From the NCBI GenBank assembly GCA_000511875.1, contig AZIN01000001.1, forward strand, positions 372,001 to 436,000: 64,000 nt of DNA, given 5' to 3'. The DNA comes from Gammaproteobacteria bacterium MOLA455 (GTDB lineage: Bacteria; Pseudomonadota; Gammaproteobacteria; Pseudomonadales; Porticoccaceae). Below are positions 20,746 through 30,332 of the stretch, piece by piece. The notes under the pieces are model-generated. The model ran no database searches. It was not told where the DNA came from and worked only from the letters and a program-made list of their open reading frames with translations. The position numbers and the translations under genes are program-made. The number at the start of each line of letters is the position of its first letter. The first letter of the stretch is position 1.

Positions 20746-23583
20746 CTACGCGTCTGGCGCGAGAGCTTCATCAATAAATTGTTTTTGTTCTTCCAAGTGC
20801 GCAGACATATAACCACAAGCCGGTGCAGCCGAGCTGGCACGACCTACATAGCGCAGGTGAAGCATTGGATCTATACCCTGCAGCACATGACGCATATGGT
20901 GCTGACTGCTATACCAGGCGCCCTGATTCATCGGCTCTTCCTGACACCAGACAACATCTTTAAGCTTAGTATAGGGTTTCAGTACCTCTTCCAACTCGAT
21001 ATCTGGGAAGGGATACAGCTGCTCAATGCGGACCAGAGCAATGTTGTCTATGCCGCGTGCCATACGTTCTTCTAACAGGTGGTAGTAAACCTTACCGGAG
21101 CAGAGCACCAGACGAGTGACCTTTTCTGCGTTGAGCTCTTTCTCAGCAATCACATCCAAGAACTTACCGCCGGCCAACTCTTCCAGGGAAGACGTTGCAA
21201 GCTTGTGACGCAGAATCCACTTGGGGCTCATAATAATCAGCGGACGACGCATGGGACGAATCGCTTGGCGGCGCAGCAGATGGAATATCTGAGCTGGGGT
21301 CGTGGGGTTCACCACCTGCATATTGTGCTCAGCACAGAGCTGCAGAAAGCGCTCGAGGCGTGCAGAGGAGTGCTCTGGGCCCTGCCCTTCAAAGCCGTGC
21401 GGCAGCAGCATAGTCAGACCAGAGAGACGGCCCCACTTGTGCTCGCCACTGGCGATAAACTGATCGATAACCACCTGTGCGCCATTGGCAAAATCACCAA
21501 ACTGCGCTTCCCAGATAATCAAACCCTTAGGTGCTGTAGTGGCGTAGCCATACTCAAAGGCCAGTACCGCTTCTTCAGATAATACCGAGTCGTAGATATC
21601 GAACTTCGGCTGATCGGCGGACAGATGGGCAAGAGGCAAATAGGCCTCGCCATCTTTCTGGTTAAACACTACTGCGTGGCGATGAGAGAACGTACCGCGA
21701 CGAACATCCTGACCGGTAAAGCGGATCGGATACCCCTCCTGCAACAGCGTACCGTAGGCAAGCAATTCAGCCATACCCCAGTTCAGCGGCAGTGCGCCAC
21801 CGGCCATCTTGCGGCGATCGTCGTAAATTTTGCTGACCTGGCGCTGTACTTTTATACCGTCGGGAATATCGATAATCTTGGCTGCAACAGACTGCAGGTC
21901 TTTGAGCGCGAGACCAGTATTGGCCGGGGTGCGCCAGTCATGGCCTAGATAGGGCTCCCAGTCGACAAACAAGCTAGTGTCCGGCTCGCGAACCAGATTG
22001 TGGACGACAAACTCGCCCTTATCTAACTGAGAGCGGTAATCGTTGGACATTTCATTGGCTTGATCTTGGGTAACCACACCTTCAGCAACCAGCTTCTGCG
22101 AGTACAGCTCACGAGTGGTTGAGTGCTTGCGAATCACGTCATACATCAATGGCTGAGTCGAAGACGGCTCATCGGTTTCGTTGTGACCGCGACGGCGGTA
22201 ACAGACCAAATCAATAACCACATCTTTACCAAATTCATAGCGGTAATCAGTGGCCAGCATGGCCGCGAACATCACTGCGTCTGGATTATCCCCATTGACA
22301 TGGAGAATCGGCGCCTGAACCATCTTGGCAATATCGGTACAGTATTCGGTTGAGCGAGCATCTTCCTGCCGGCTAGTGGTAAAGCCAACTTGGTTGTTGA
22401 TCACAACATGAATCGTACCGCCAGTCTTGTAGGCACGGGTCTGGGATAGCTGAAAAGTTTCCATAACCACACCCTGACCAGCAAATGCTGCATCACCGTG
22501 CATCAGGATTGGTACTACTTTCTCACCGGTTTTGTCTTCACGGCGATCTTGACGGGCGCGGCCAGAGCCGACCACAACGGGGCAGGATATCTCGAGGTGC
22601 GAGGGATTAAAGCCCAGCGCCATATGTACTTCACCACCAGGTGTCATCACATTGGATGAAAAGCCCTGGTGATATTTCACATCGCCTGAGGTATTGACCA
22701 GACGCTTGCCTTCAAATTCTTCAAACAGTTCTGCCGGATTTTTGCCGAGAATATTCACCAGCACGTTAAGGCGACCGCGATGGGCCATAGCCATAACAAT
22801 TTCTTTGCCGCCATACTCACCAGCGCGACGCACCAGGCAATCGAGCAGAGGAATAAGACTTTCGCCACCCTCGAGACCAAAGCGCTTGGTGCCGGGATAT
22901 TTTGAGTCAAGATGCTTTTCCAAACCTTCAGCAGCGGTTAGACGATTGAGAACATCAACACGCGCCTCGTCACCATAGGTGGGCTTGGAGCGCACACTTT
23001 CAAAGCGCTGGGCCAGCCACTGCTTTTCGGAAAAAGAGGTGATGTGCATAAACTCGGCGCCAAGGGAGCCACAATAAGTCTCCTCCAAGGATTCAACGAT
23101 TTCACGCAATGTGGCTTCTTGCTTGCCAAAGTACAGCGGGCCAGTCTGGAATGTGGTATCCAAGTCAGCGTCTGTGAGGCCGTGAAAATGCAGATCCAAG
23201 TCGGGCACATGCTCGCGAACCATCAACCCCAGGGGATCGAGGTTGGCTTTTTGATGCCCGCGAAAGCGGTAGGAGCTGATTAACTGAACAACTTTAACTT
23301 GCTTGCGCTCGTGCTCAAGGTGAATACCACCGGAGCCTGGTGCTGGCGTTGGTCGCGCTTGACGGCGACCCAGCAGCTCAAAGTGCTGAACTATAGTGGC
23401 ATGAGATATGTCGGGTGCGGTACTGCCATTAGTGCGTGGCAAAGTATCGAAAAAGCTACTCCACTGCTCCGGAACCGCATTGCGATCGTGAAGGTAAGTA
23501 TCGTAAAGATCTTCTATGTAAGCAGCGTTACCACCGGAAAAGTGAGAGGAGCGAAGAAAGTGCTCCATAGGGCCCTCAGGCAT
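20746..23583 (-). CDS. sucA: 2-oxoglutarate dehydrogenase E1
   Basis: The 945-residue thiamine-diphosphate-dependent E1 that decarboxylates 2-oxoglutarate. Family marks: the N-terminal E2-binding segment FSGGNAAYIEDLYDTYL, the SYRFRGHQKANLDPL stretch, MAHRGRLNVLVNILGKNP, GDAAFAGQGVVMETFQLS and the ThDP region FEYGYATTAPKGLIIWEAQF. The ATG at 23583 has GGGGA about 10 nt upstream. A hairpin lies between it and sdhB, but sdh and suc are probably expressed together at least in part. Confidence 0.97.
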   Translation of the reverse strand: MPEGPMEHFLRSSHFSGGNAAYIEDLYDTYLHDRNAVPEQWSSFFDTLPRTNGSTAPDISHATIVQHFELLGRRQARPTPAPGSGGIHLEHERKQVKVVQLISSYRFRGHQKANLDPLGLMVREHVPDLDLHFHGLTDADLDTTFQTGPLYFGKQEATLREIVESLEETYCGSLGAEFMHITSFSEKQWLAQRFESVRSKPTYGDEARVDVLNRLTAAEGLEKHLDSKYPGTKRFGLEGGESLIPLLDCLVRRAGEYGGKEIVMAMAHRGRLNVLVNILGKNPAELFEEFEGKRLVNTSGDVKYHQGFSSNVMTPGGEVHMALGFNPSHLEISCPVVVGSGRARQDRREDKTGEKVVPILMHGDAAFAGQGVVMETFQLSQTRAYKTGGTIHVVINNQVGFTTSRQEDARSTEYCTDIAKMVQAPILHVNGDNPDAVMFAAMLATDYRYEFGKDVVIDLVCYRRRGHNETDEPSSTQPLMYDVIRKHSTTRELYSQKLVAEGVVTQDQANEMSNDYRSQLDKGEFVVHNLVREPDTSLFVDWEPYLGHDWRTPANTGLALKDLQSVAAKIIDIPDGIKVQRQVSKIYDDRRKMAGGALPLNWGMAELLAYGTLLQEGYPIRFTGQDVRRGTFSHRHAVVFNQKDGEAYLPLAHLSADQPKFDIYDSVLSEEAVLAFEYGYATTAPKGLIIWEAQFGDFANGAQVVIDQFIASGEHKWGRLSGLTMLLPHGFEGQGPEHSSARLERFLQLCAEHNMQVVNPTTPAQIFHLLRRQAIRPMRRPLIIMSPKWILRHKLATSSLEELAGGKFLDVIAEKELNAEKVTRLVLCSGKVYYHLLEERMARGIDNIALVRIEQLYPFPDIELEEVLKPYTKLKDVVWCQEEPMNQGAWYSSQHHMRHVLQGIDPMLHLRYVGRASSAAPACGYMSAHLEEQKQFIDEALAPDA

Positions 23584-23655
23584 TACTATTATTCCCCTTT
23601 CAGGTGATCGAGTTATTGAAAATTAATGGCCGGTATTCTAAACCTCTAATGCAGA

Positions 23656-23679
23656 AACGGCCAGTAAAAACTGGCCGTT
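23656..23679 (-). other. Intercistronic hairpin between sdhB and sucA
   Basis: AACGGCCAGT and ACTGGCCGTT form a perfect 10-bp stem with a 4-nt A loop. On the transcript it is followed by TCTGCATT rather than a T-run, so it is not a full intrinsic terminator. It may act as an attenuator, RNase site or 3'-stabiliser that sets different sdh and suc levels; that role is inference. Confidence 0.55.
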
Positions 23680-23727
23680 AAAGTAAAGCAAATACCTACC
23701 ACCCTTCTATTCGGGAGTATTTACAAC

Positions 23728-24432
23728 TTAAGTCGCTGTTCTCATCAACATATCGCGAATATGACCAATAGCTTTCGTCGGATTTAGGCCTTTCGGACAT
23801 ACCTGAACACAGTTCATGATGCCATGGCAGCGGAAAACGCTGAACGGATCATCAAGGTTGGAGAGGCGCGCTTCAGTAGCAGTGTCACGACTGTCTGCCA
23901 GAAAGCGATAAGCCTGCAACAGACCAGATGGACCGATAAATTTATCCGGGTTCCACCAAAACGAAGGACAGGCTGTTGAACAGCAGGCACAGAGAATGCA
24001 CTCATAGAGTCCATCTAACTTTGCACGCTCTTCTTGAGACTGCAGACGCTCAATAGCCGGTGCCGGCGTATCGTTAATCATGTAGGGCTGAATTTTCTCA
24101 TACTGAGCATAGAACTGGCTCATATCGATAACCAGGTCGCGAATCACTGGCAAGCCAGGCAGCGGACGAATCACCAGCTTGTTTTTTTTCACAACTGAGG
24201 ACAGCGGCGTAACACAGGCCAGTCCATTTTTACCGGAGATATTCATGCCGTCAGAACCACAGACACCTTCGCGACACGAGCGACGGAAGACCAGAGTGGG
24301 ATCTTCAATCTTGAGCTTCTCAAGCACATCCAAGACCATAATATCTTTGCCCTGAGTGTCGAACTCAAAGTCCTGCATATAAGGCTCAGAGTCAACTTCC
24401 GGGTTATAGCGATAAATACTTACATTCAACAT
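23728..24432 (-). CDS. sdhB: Succinate dehydrogenase iron-sulfur subunit
   Basis: The 234-residue subunit with three Fe-S clusters that passes electrons from SdhA to quinone. The [2Fe-2S] site is in SCREGVCGSDGMN, the [4Fe-4S] site in CILCACCSTACPS, and the [3Fe-4S] site in CHGIMNCVQVCPKGLNP. Length is standard. Located 16 bp downstream of sdhA. Confidence 0.97.
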   Translation of the reverse strand: MLNVSIYRYNPEVDSEPYMQDFEFDTQGKDIMVLDVLEKLKIEDPTLVFRRSCREGVCGSDGMNISGKNGLACVTPLSSVVKKNKLVIRPLPGLPVIRDLVIDMSQFYAQYEKIQPYMINDTPAPAIERLQSQEERAKLDGLYECILCACCSTACPSFWWNPDKFIGPSGLLQAYRFLADSRDTATEARLSNLDDPFSVFRCHGIMNCVQVCPKGLNPTKAIGHIRDMLMRTAT

Positions 24433-24448
24433 TATTTGTCAGCCCCTA

Positions 24449-26221
24449 TTAATAGGTACGAATTTGAGGTTCAAAAGCTTCACGTGTCTTTAGCGTGAAG
24501 TTGACATCACGCTTGCCCACTCGCTTATCTGCGGGAAAGAACAGTGAGTGACACAACCAGTTAACATCATCGCGCTCTTGGAAGTCCTCGCGGGCGTGAG
24601 CGCCGCGGCTCTCGGTGCGCGCTTCAGCAGTAATTGCTGTTGCTTCAGCCACTTCAAATAGATTTTGCAGCTCCAGCGCCTCGATACGTGATGTATTGAA
24701 AGCATTGCTCTTGTCGCTCAGGGCAACGTTTTTGATCCGTGGACGCAGCGCCGCGAGCTTGGCAATACCTTCCTGCATAAAGTCACCGCGACGGAAGACA
24801 CCAAAGTAATTTTGCATAATAGTCTGCAATTCAGCGCGCAACACTGAGGCATTCTCGCCACCGGTGGAATCATTGAGCTCATTCAAACCGGCCATGGCCG
24901 CTTCAATATCAGCTTCACTGGCATCCTTAAGCTCTACGCCTTCACGCAGTTGCTGCTCAATAAACATACCTGAGGCGCGACCAAATACCACCAGATCTAG
25001 TAGCGAGTTGCCACCCAGACGATTGGCGCCGTGAACAGAAACGCAGGCTGCTTCGCCACAGGCGTAAAAGCCTTCAATCACTTGGTCATTGCCTTCGCCA
25101 TCTACAGTCAGTGCCTGTCCATTAACGTTAGTGGGAATCCCACCCATCATATAGTGGCAGGTAGGTACCACAGGAATCGGCTCTTTAACCGGATCCGCAT
25201 GGGCAAATGTGCGTGACAATTCAAGAATACCCGGCAACTTGGCGTTTAGAGTTTCTTCACCCAGATGATCGAGCTTGAGATAGACGTGATCGCCATCTGG
25301 ACCACAGCCGCGACCTTCGAGGATTTCCAGAACCATAGAGCGCGCAACCACATCGCGACCGGCAAGATCTTTGGCATTGGGTGCGTAACGCTCCATAAAG
25401 CGCTCGCCATCCTTATTTACCAGATAACCACCTTCGCCACGACAACCTTCGGTTACCAGAGTACCAGCACCGTGAATACCGGTGGGGTGGAACTGCCACA
25501 TTTCAATATCTTGAACCGGGAAGCCAGCGCGCAGCGCCATACCAATTCCGTCGCCAGTACAGATGTGTGCATTAGTCGTAGAGGCATATATACGCCCTGC
25601 TCCGCCAGTGGCAAATACAGTGGCCTTGGACTTAACATAAACAGTTTCGCCTGTTTCAATATTAAGCGCCACGACACCGACTACTGCGTTGTCTGAATTC
25701 TTAACTATATCGACAGCAAACCATTCATTTAAAAAAGTTGTCTCGTTTTTCAGGTTGCCCTGATACAGCGTGTGCAGCAGTGCGTGACCAGTACGGTCCG
25801 CTGCAGCACAGGTGCGAGCAGCCTGACCGCCTTTGCCAAAGTCTTTCGACTGGCCGCCAAATGGACGCTGATAAATGCGCCCCTCTTCGGTGCGTGAAAA
25901 TGGCAGACCCATGTGCTCGAGCTCAAAAATCGCTTCCGGGCCGGTTTGACACATATACTCAATCGCTTCCTGGTCGCCAATAAAGTCAGCGCCTTTGACG
26001 GTGTCATACATATGCCACTGCCACTGATCATTGGGATCATCACTGGCAATTGCACAGGTGATACCGCCCTGGGCGGAAACAGTGTGCGAGCGAGTTGGAA
26101 ATACCTTGGTGATTACTGCTGTTTTGTATCCTGACTGCGCCAACTGCAGCGCAGCGCGCATTCCTGATCCACCGCCGCCGACAATTACGGCGTCAAATGT
26201 CATTGTTCTAATGTTAGCCAT
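24449..26221 (-). CDS. sdhA: Succinate dehydrogenase flavoprotein subunit
   Basis: The 590-residue catalytic subunit oxidising succinate to fumarate. [20 protein letters not shown] binds FAD; the His in [11 protein letters not shown] is the covalent FAD attachment site; the active-site region is [20 protein letters not shown]. The C-terminal [10 protein letters not shown] and [14 protein letters not shown] segments are typical of the proteobacterial enzyme. It follows sdhD after 4 bp. Confidence 0.97.
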   Translation of the reverse strand: MANIRTMTFDAVIVGGGGSGMRAALQLAQSGYKTAVITKVFPTRSHTVSAQGGITCAIASDDPNDQWQWHMYDTVKGADFIGDQEAIEYMCQTGPEAIFELEHMGLPFSRTEEGRIYQRPFGGQSKDFGKGGQAARTCAAADRTGHALLHTLYQGNLKNETTFLNEWFAVDIVKNSDNAVVGVVALNIETGETVYVKSKATVFATGGAGRIYASTTNAHICTGDGIGMALRAGFPVQDIEMWQFHPTGIHGAGTLVTEGCRGEGGYLVNKDGERFMERYAPNAKDLAGRDVVARSMVLEILEGRGCGPDGDHVYLKLDHLGEETLNAKLPGILELSRTFAHADPVKEPIPVVPTCHYMMGGIPTNVNGQALTVDGEGNDQVIEGFYACGEAACVSVHGANRLGGNSLLDLVVFGRASGMFIEQQLREGVELKDASEADIEAAMAGLNELNDSTGGENASVLRAELQTIMQNYFGVFRRGDFMQEGIAKLAALRPRIKNVALSDKSNAFNTSRIEALELQNLFEVAEATAITAEARTESRGAHAREDFQERDDVNWLCHSLFFPADKRVGKRDVNFTLKTREAFEPQIRTY

Positions 26222-26225
26222 TTAC

Positions 26226-26594
26226 TTAGATTCCCCACAGAATATCGATAGCCCAGATCACGTATAGCAATGTAATTGCTATCATGCCCAACTGAAAAAT
26301 AATACGCAGTGCAGTGGCTTTTGGCCCAATCAATCGCACCGTTATATAGTCGGTTAAGACACACCACATTCCGATCCAGGCGTGCGCCGCAATAGAGAGG
26401 ATGGTCAATAGACTAAACATACGCATTGGCAGGGAACTATTAAGTGCTGCCCACTGTGTGTAGCTTAGTTCTGGCGTCAGCATCAGGTAGCCGACAATAA
26501 AAATCAGATATGCGGTCATCACATAGGCTGATACTCGAGCGATAAGCCAGTCGGACAATCCACTGCGACCGAGGCTAGTGACGTTAGTTACCAT
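26226..26594 (-). CDS. sdhD: Succinate dehydrogenase membrane anchor subunit
   Basis: A 122-residue membrane protein with three transmembrane helices. HAWIGMWCVLTDYI contains the conserved heme/quinone-region His and the Asp-Tyr of the SdhD signature. The ATG at 26594 is chosen (MVTNVTSLGRSG matches the family N-terminus); it overlaps the last codons of sdhC by 7 bp, indicating coupled translation. The frame stays open upstream to 26654, but only inside sdhC. Confidence 0.93.
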   Translation of the reverse strand: MVTNVTSLGRSGLSDWLIARVSAYVMTAYLIFIVGYLMLTPELSYTQWAALNSSLPMRMFSLLTILSIAAHAWIGMWCVLTDYITVRLIGPKATALRIIFQLGMIAITLLYVIWAIDILWGI

Positions 26595-26971
26595 AAGTAA
26601 ACCCACCCTGTGACCAAAACAATAATAATGGCAGCGACTACCACTGCAACCCAAGCTGTTGCGCGACCGGTTTCGAATGAATCTTCACCGTAACCCAAAT
26701 CCATGATCAGGTGCCGGATACCAGCGACCGCATGGTAAGCCAGTGCCGCCAAACTGCCCCAAATAACAAACTGACAAAGCGGATTAGCAAAAATGTCTTT
26801 AACATCGGCAAAGCCCTGCTCTGAAGAGAGACTGCCTTCCAGAAGCCAGAGAAAGATCGCGACGGAGAAAAACAAAATCACACCAGAGACTCGGTGTAAT
26901 ATAGAAACGTAAGAGGTTATTGGAAGCCTTATGGTTCCAAGATCAAGATTGACAGGTCTTTTTTTGTCCAC
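26588..26971 (-). CDS. sdhC: Succinate dehydrogenase cytochrome b556 subunit
   Basis: A 127-residue three-helix membrane protein. RPVNLDLGTIRLPITSYVSI and LHRVSGVILF are the SdhC N-terminal signature with the quinone-site Ser/Arg, and HAVAGIRHLIMDLG carries the heme-ligating His. The start is GTG at 26971. First gene of the minus-strand sdhCDAB-sucAB-lpdA-sucCD cluster, divergent from gltA. Confidence 0.94.
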   Translation of the reverse strand: MDKKRPVNLDLGTIRLPITSYVSILHRVSGVILFFSVAIFLWLLEGSLSSEQGFADVKDIFANPLCQFVIWGSLAALAYHAVAGIRHLIMDLGYGEDSFETGRATAWVAVVVAAIIIVLVTGWVYLW

Positions 26972-27441
26972 GGCGGGTAGTACCTTAAAAGTAGTGGTCC
27001 GACAAAACGGAAATAAATGTTTACTGAATTCAAATAGCTTTAAGCAACTGTCTAAACCTTAGAGTCAGGAGATGCTCAGCTATAAACTCGCTCTAGAAGC
27101 AGCGCGTTGATGGCGCAGCAGTATAGATACTAGGTGGGCTAAATTCAATCGGCAGGGCTGAAACAAAACAGGAAAGATTGATTCTAGCATTAGGCGTTTA
27201 AAATTCAGCGCCTCTCACTCAGTCCAGATCTGGCCTAACCCGCGGCAAAAATCACTACTTAGATCACGACACTGCATTTTGCTGATGAATAGCCGCTATC
27301 CAACAAGCTGAAATAACCTAGTATAATGGATGTTTCAAGGCTGCCGGAGGGCCCATCAGAGTTGACAATTTGCCGCGAACATCTATAGTTGCGGCTCCAA
27401 AAAATTTGCCCTAACCACCAAGTTGCACCAGAGGATTTTGC
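26972..27441. promoter_or_regulatory. sdhC-gltA divergent regulatory region (470 bp)
   Basis: No gene is visible in this gap, which must hold the promoters of the whole sdh-suc cluster and of gltA. The gltA promoter is at 27362-27389. A TATAAT at about 27320 lacks a good -35 box. CCAGATCTGG near 27224 is a perfect 10-bp palindrome of unknown meaning. I could not identify the sdhC promoter with confidence. Confidence 0.5.
27362..27389 (+). promoter_or_regulatory. Sigma70 promoter of gltA
   Basis: TTGACA (27362-27367), a 16-nt spacer and TATAGT (27384-27389), five of six at the -10 box. Transcription would begin near 27396, about 45 nt before the ATG. Confidence 0.7.
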
Positions 27442-28728
27442 ATGAGTAATCGTAAAGCTACCCTAACAATCGAAGGTCAAGCTCCCATAGAACTTCCGAT
27501 TCTTAAGGGCACACTAGGCCAAGACGTCATAGATATAGGCACTCTGGGCTCACATAATGTCTTTACCTATGATCCCGGATTCTCGGCAACGGCGGCCTGT
27601 CAGTCCGATATAACCTATATCGACGGCGACAAAGGCATCCTGCTGCACCGCGGTTACCCGATTGAGCAACTGGCTGACAAGTCAGATTATTTAGAGACCT
27701 GCTATCTCCTGCTCGAAGGCGCACTACCCAATGCAGAAGAGAAGGCAGAGTTCGTCAATACCATCAAATATCACACCATGGTAAACCGCTCAGTTGAGCA
27801 TTTTATCAGTGGATTTCGCTACGACGCACACCCAATGGCCATGCTTGTTGGTGTAGTTGGCGCTATGTCTTCGTTTTATCATGACTCACTGGACATAAAT
27901 AACGAAGAGCACCGCAAAATTTCTGCTCATCGTTTGATCGCAAAGATCCCAACCATTGCTGCCATGTGCCACAAGCACTTTACCGGCCAGCCGTTTATCT
28001 ACCCAGACAACTCGCTCTCCTACTCAGAGAACTTCCTGCATATGATGTTTGGCACGCCCTGCGAGCCCTACGTAGTTCAGCCGGCAATTGCTAAAGCTAT
28101 GGATCGCATCTTCCTGCTTCACGCCGATCACGAGCAGAACGCCTCCACCTCAACAGTACGTCTGGCCGGCTCCACCGGCGCCAACCCATTCTCCTGTATC
28201 GCAGCTGGTATTGCAGCGCTCTGGGGACCTGCTCACGGCGGTGCCAACGAAGCAGTATTGGATATGTTGGAAGAGATTGGTCATGAAGACAATATCGATG
28301 CCTATGTCGCCAAAGCCAAAGACAAGAGCGATCCATTCCGCCTGATGGGCTTTGGACATCGTGTCTATAAGAACCACGATCCCCGCGCCACGGTTATGCG
28401 CGAGAGCTGCGATGAAGTGTTGGCTGTTTTGGGACTGGAGAATGATCCCCTGTTCCGTCTGGCCAAGAAGCTAGAGAAGATTGCTCTTGAAGACGAATAC
28501 TTTATCAGCAAGAAACTCTACCCCAATGTCGACTTCTACTCTGGCATTATTCTCAAAGCACTGGGCATTCCAGTTGAGATGTTCACGGTTATTTTTGCCA
28601 CTGGTCGCACCGTTGGCTGGATCTCACACTGGAACGAGATGATTACTCACCCTTACCGTATCGGCCGCCCTCGTCAGCTTTACACAGGCGCAGATGTACG
28701 CGACTACCCTGCAGTAGAAGATCGCTAA
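27442..28728 (+). CDS. gltA: Citrate synthase (type II)
   Basis: Condenses oxaloacetate and acetyl-CoA. The 428-residue length and the N-terminal beta domain ([20 protein letters not shown]) indicate the NADH-sensitive hexameric type II enzyme of Gram-negatives. Catalytic blocks: [30 protein letters not shown] and [13 protein letters not shown] lies 8 nt before the ATG. Divergent placement from sdhCDAB is the usual gammaproteobacterial order. A perfect bidirectional terminator follows. Confidence 0.97.
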   Translation: MSNRKATLTIEGQAPIELPILKGTLGQDVIDIGTLGSHNVFTYDPGFSATAACQSDITYIDGDKGILLHRGYPIEQLADKSDYLETCYLLLEGALPNAEEKAEFVNTIKYHTMVNRSVEHFISGFRYDAHPMAMLVGVVGAMSSFYHDSLDINNEEHRKISAHRLIAKIPTIAAMCHKHFTGQPFIYPDNSLSYSENFLHMMFGTPCEPYVVQPAIAKAMDRIFLLHADHEQNASTSTVRLAGSTGANPFSCIAAGIAALWGPAHGGANEAVLDMLEEIGHEDNIDAYVAKAKDKSDPFRLMGFGHRVYKNHDPRATVMRESCDEVLAVLGLENDPLFRLAKKLEKIALEDEYFISKKLYPNVDFYSGIILKALGIPVEMFTVIFATGRTVGWISHWNEMITHPYRIGRPRQLYTGADVRDYPAVEDR

Positions 28729-28740
28729 ACAGCGGTCTTC

Positions 28741-28784
28741 GAGACATAAAAAAAGGCAGCTTAGGCTGCCTTTTTTTATGTCTC
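28741..28784. terminator. Bidirectional terminator between gltA and miaE
   Basis: GAGACATAAAAAAAGGCAGC, a TTAG loop, then the exact complement: a perfect 20-bp stem with A/T tracts inside it, so it works as an intrinsic terminator on both strands. It lies 12 bp past gltA and 22 bp past the convergent miaE stop. Confidence 0.92.
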
Positions 28785-28806
28785 AGAAATTGTTTTTACT
28801 TCACGC

Positions 28807-29412
28807 TTATGCAACGGGACCCGAGTGAAAGCGAAACTGCTTATCCGGCGATTCAATCAGCTCCTGTTCGCGTTGAGCGATTGCAGCAATGCGATCATCT
28901 ATAGATCGACCACCGGCAACAGTTTTGGCCAGCGTTAAATAATCCTCATAATGGCGCGCTTCAGACTTCAATAGAGACCTATAAAATACCTCTAACTCAG
29001 CATCCAAATGTGGCGCTAACAGCGCAAAACGCTCACAAGACCGAGCCTCAATAAAGGCGCCAACAATCAGGACATCAATGAGCTTTTCTGGGTCTTCTTT
29101 GCTGACTAGATCACGCAGACCTGCCGCATAGCGTGAAGCGGAAACATGCTCATAGGGAATCTTGCGGCGCTTCATCAGGGCGATCACCTGTTCAAAGTGA
29201 CGCATCTCTTCACGGGCTAGACGTGACATTTTATTCAGCAGATCAAAATTATCTGTATAGCGATTAATCAAGCTTAGGGCTGTACTCGCCGCCTTCTTTT
29301 CACAGTTGGCATGGTCAATCAGCATTAGGGATTGGTTTTCGAGGGCGTTTTCGATCCAGCGGTGCGGTGTGGCGCAGGGTAGAAATGTTTGGATATCAGT
29401 GAGTGCGCTCAT
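28807..29412 (-). CDS. miaE: tRNA-(ms2io6A)-hydroxylase
   Basis: A 201-residue non-heme diiron monooxygenase that hydroxylates the isopentenyl group of ms2i6A37 in tRNA. Ferritin-like iron ligands are visible: REEMRHFEQV, FIEARSCERFALLAPHL and EARHYEDYL. The ATG at 29412 (MSALTDIQTFLPCATP) is used because AAGG precedes it; an in-frame start at 29460 is possible. MiaE occurs mainly in gammaproteobacteria, supporting the taxonomic call. Confidence 0.92.
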   Translation of the reverse strand: MSALTDIQTFLPCATPHRWIENALENQSLMLIDHANCEKKAASTALSLINRYTDNFDLLNKMSRLAREEMRHFEQVIALMKRRKIPYEHVSASRYAAGLRDLVSKEDPEKLIDVLIVGAFIEARSCERFALLAPHLDAELEVFYRSLLKSEARHYEDYLTLAKTVAGGRSIDDRIAAIAQREQELIESPDKQFRFHSGPVA

Positions 29413-29547
29413 GGGGACCTTGGTGAAATTTAGGACTGGGACTTTACTACAATCTGACAACCAGTAGCGCTATCTCGATTTGAGCAAACAAGCTGCCAGC
29501 GGTTTTAAATCCTCCGGCTTTGCATAGGATGAAAATGCGCCCCGCTG

Positions 29548-30129
29548 TTACATATAGGCATTGCTGGTGTCGGTGTGATCAGTCACATCACGCACACCTT
29601 TCAACTCGGGAATCTTTTCCATCAGCGTTTTCTCTACGCCCTCTTTAAGGGTCATGGACACCGCAGAACAACCCTGACAACCACCACCAAACTCCAATAC
29701 CGCAAAGCCTTCATCCATTTCAGACAGTGACACTACGCCACCATGAGAGGCCAGACCTGGATTGATCTCGTTGTACAGCAGGTAGTTAATACGATCTTCA
29801 ATGGGGCTATCGTCATTGACATTGGGCAGTCGTGAGTTGGGAGCGCGAATAGTCAGCTGACCACCAAATTTGTCCTCGGCAAAGTCCACCTTAGCTTCAT
29901 CGAGAAAGGCAATGCTACGCTGCTCAAAGTAGGCACTAAAATCGGCGTACTCAACAATCAGATCTTCCTCGTTATGCTCCCCTGGACGACTATAGGCAAT
30001 ACAGGTCTCAGCTTTTGGAGTGCCCGGGTCTGAGACAAACATACGAATACCTATGCCTTCGCAGTTCTGTTTTTCCAACAATCCGACAAGGTATTTTTGT
30101 GCTGATTCGGTGATGGTTACGTTGAGCAT
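29548..30129 (-). CDS. nfuA: Fe-S biogenesis protein NfuA
   Basis: A 193-residue Fe-S carrier. The N-terminal half is a degenerate A-type domain ([20 protein letters not shown]) that binds client proteins; the C-terminal Nfu domain has the cluster-binding CxxC in [20 protein letters not shown]. This fusion is specific to NfuA. AGGGA precedes the ATG. It is divergent from metH, a neighbourhood also known from pseudomonads. Confidence 0.96.
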   Translation of the reverse strand: MLNVTITESAQKYLVGLLEKQNCEGIGIRMFVSDPGTPKAETCIAYSRPGEHNEEDLIVEYADFSAYFEQRSIAFLDEAKVDFAEDKFGGQLTIRAPNSRLPNVNDDSPIEDRINYLLYNEINPGLASHGGVVSLSEMDEGFAVLEFGGGCQGCSAVSMTLKEGVEKTLMEKIPELKGVRDVTDHTDTSNAYM

Positions 30130-30284
30130 AGAGTTCCCTAAAATCCATTCTGACAGCCAGCTTTACCAGACTGATTAAACTTGAGTAAATAAGTGGGATA
30201 TTTTACGCCATACAGAGGCCAAGACGGAACCCTCATTTACTTTTAAAGGTCGCTTTTTTTAAATACTTTGGTATTATGCTCATC

Positions 30285-30302
30285 CATCAAAATATTTTGA
30301 TG
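30285..30302. promoter_or_regulatory. 18-bp perfect palindrome in the metH promoter region
   Basis: CATCAAAATATTTTGATG is a perfect 18-bp palindrome, 30 bp before the metH ATG and just after a TATTAT -10-like box at 30272-30277, so it would cover the transcription start. Size, symmetry and position fit a repressor operator. It is not the MetJ box (AGACGTCT) or the MetR core (TGAANNNNNTTCA). The regulator is unknown. Confidence 0.55.
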
Positions 30303-30332
30303 CAATAGAAGATCAAAGGCGTAGACAAGTAT

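Noticed and set aside
27126-27140. 15-bp match GATACTAGGTGGGCT shared by the sdh-gltA gap and both tRNA-Leu flanks
   Set aside because: A 15-bp match is expected a few times by chance in 64 kb compared against itself on both strands; only the 49-bp tRNA repeat is significant.
30130-30332. Cobalamin riboswitch in front of metH
   Set aside because: The leader is only about 50 nt from the likely start site and lacks the conserved B12-box (GCCACTG) and other core elements.
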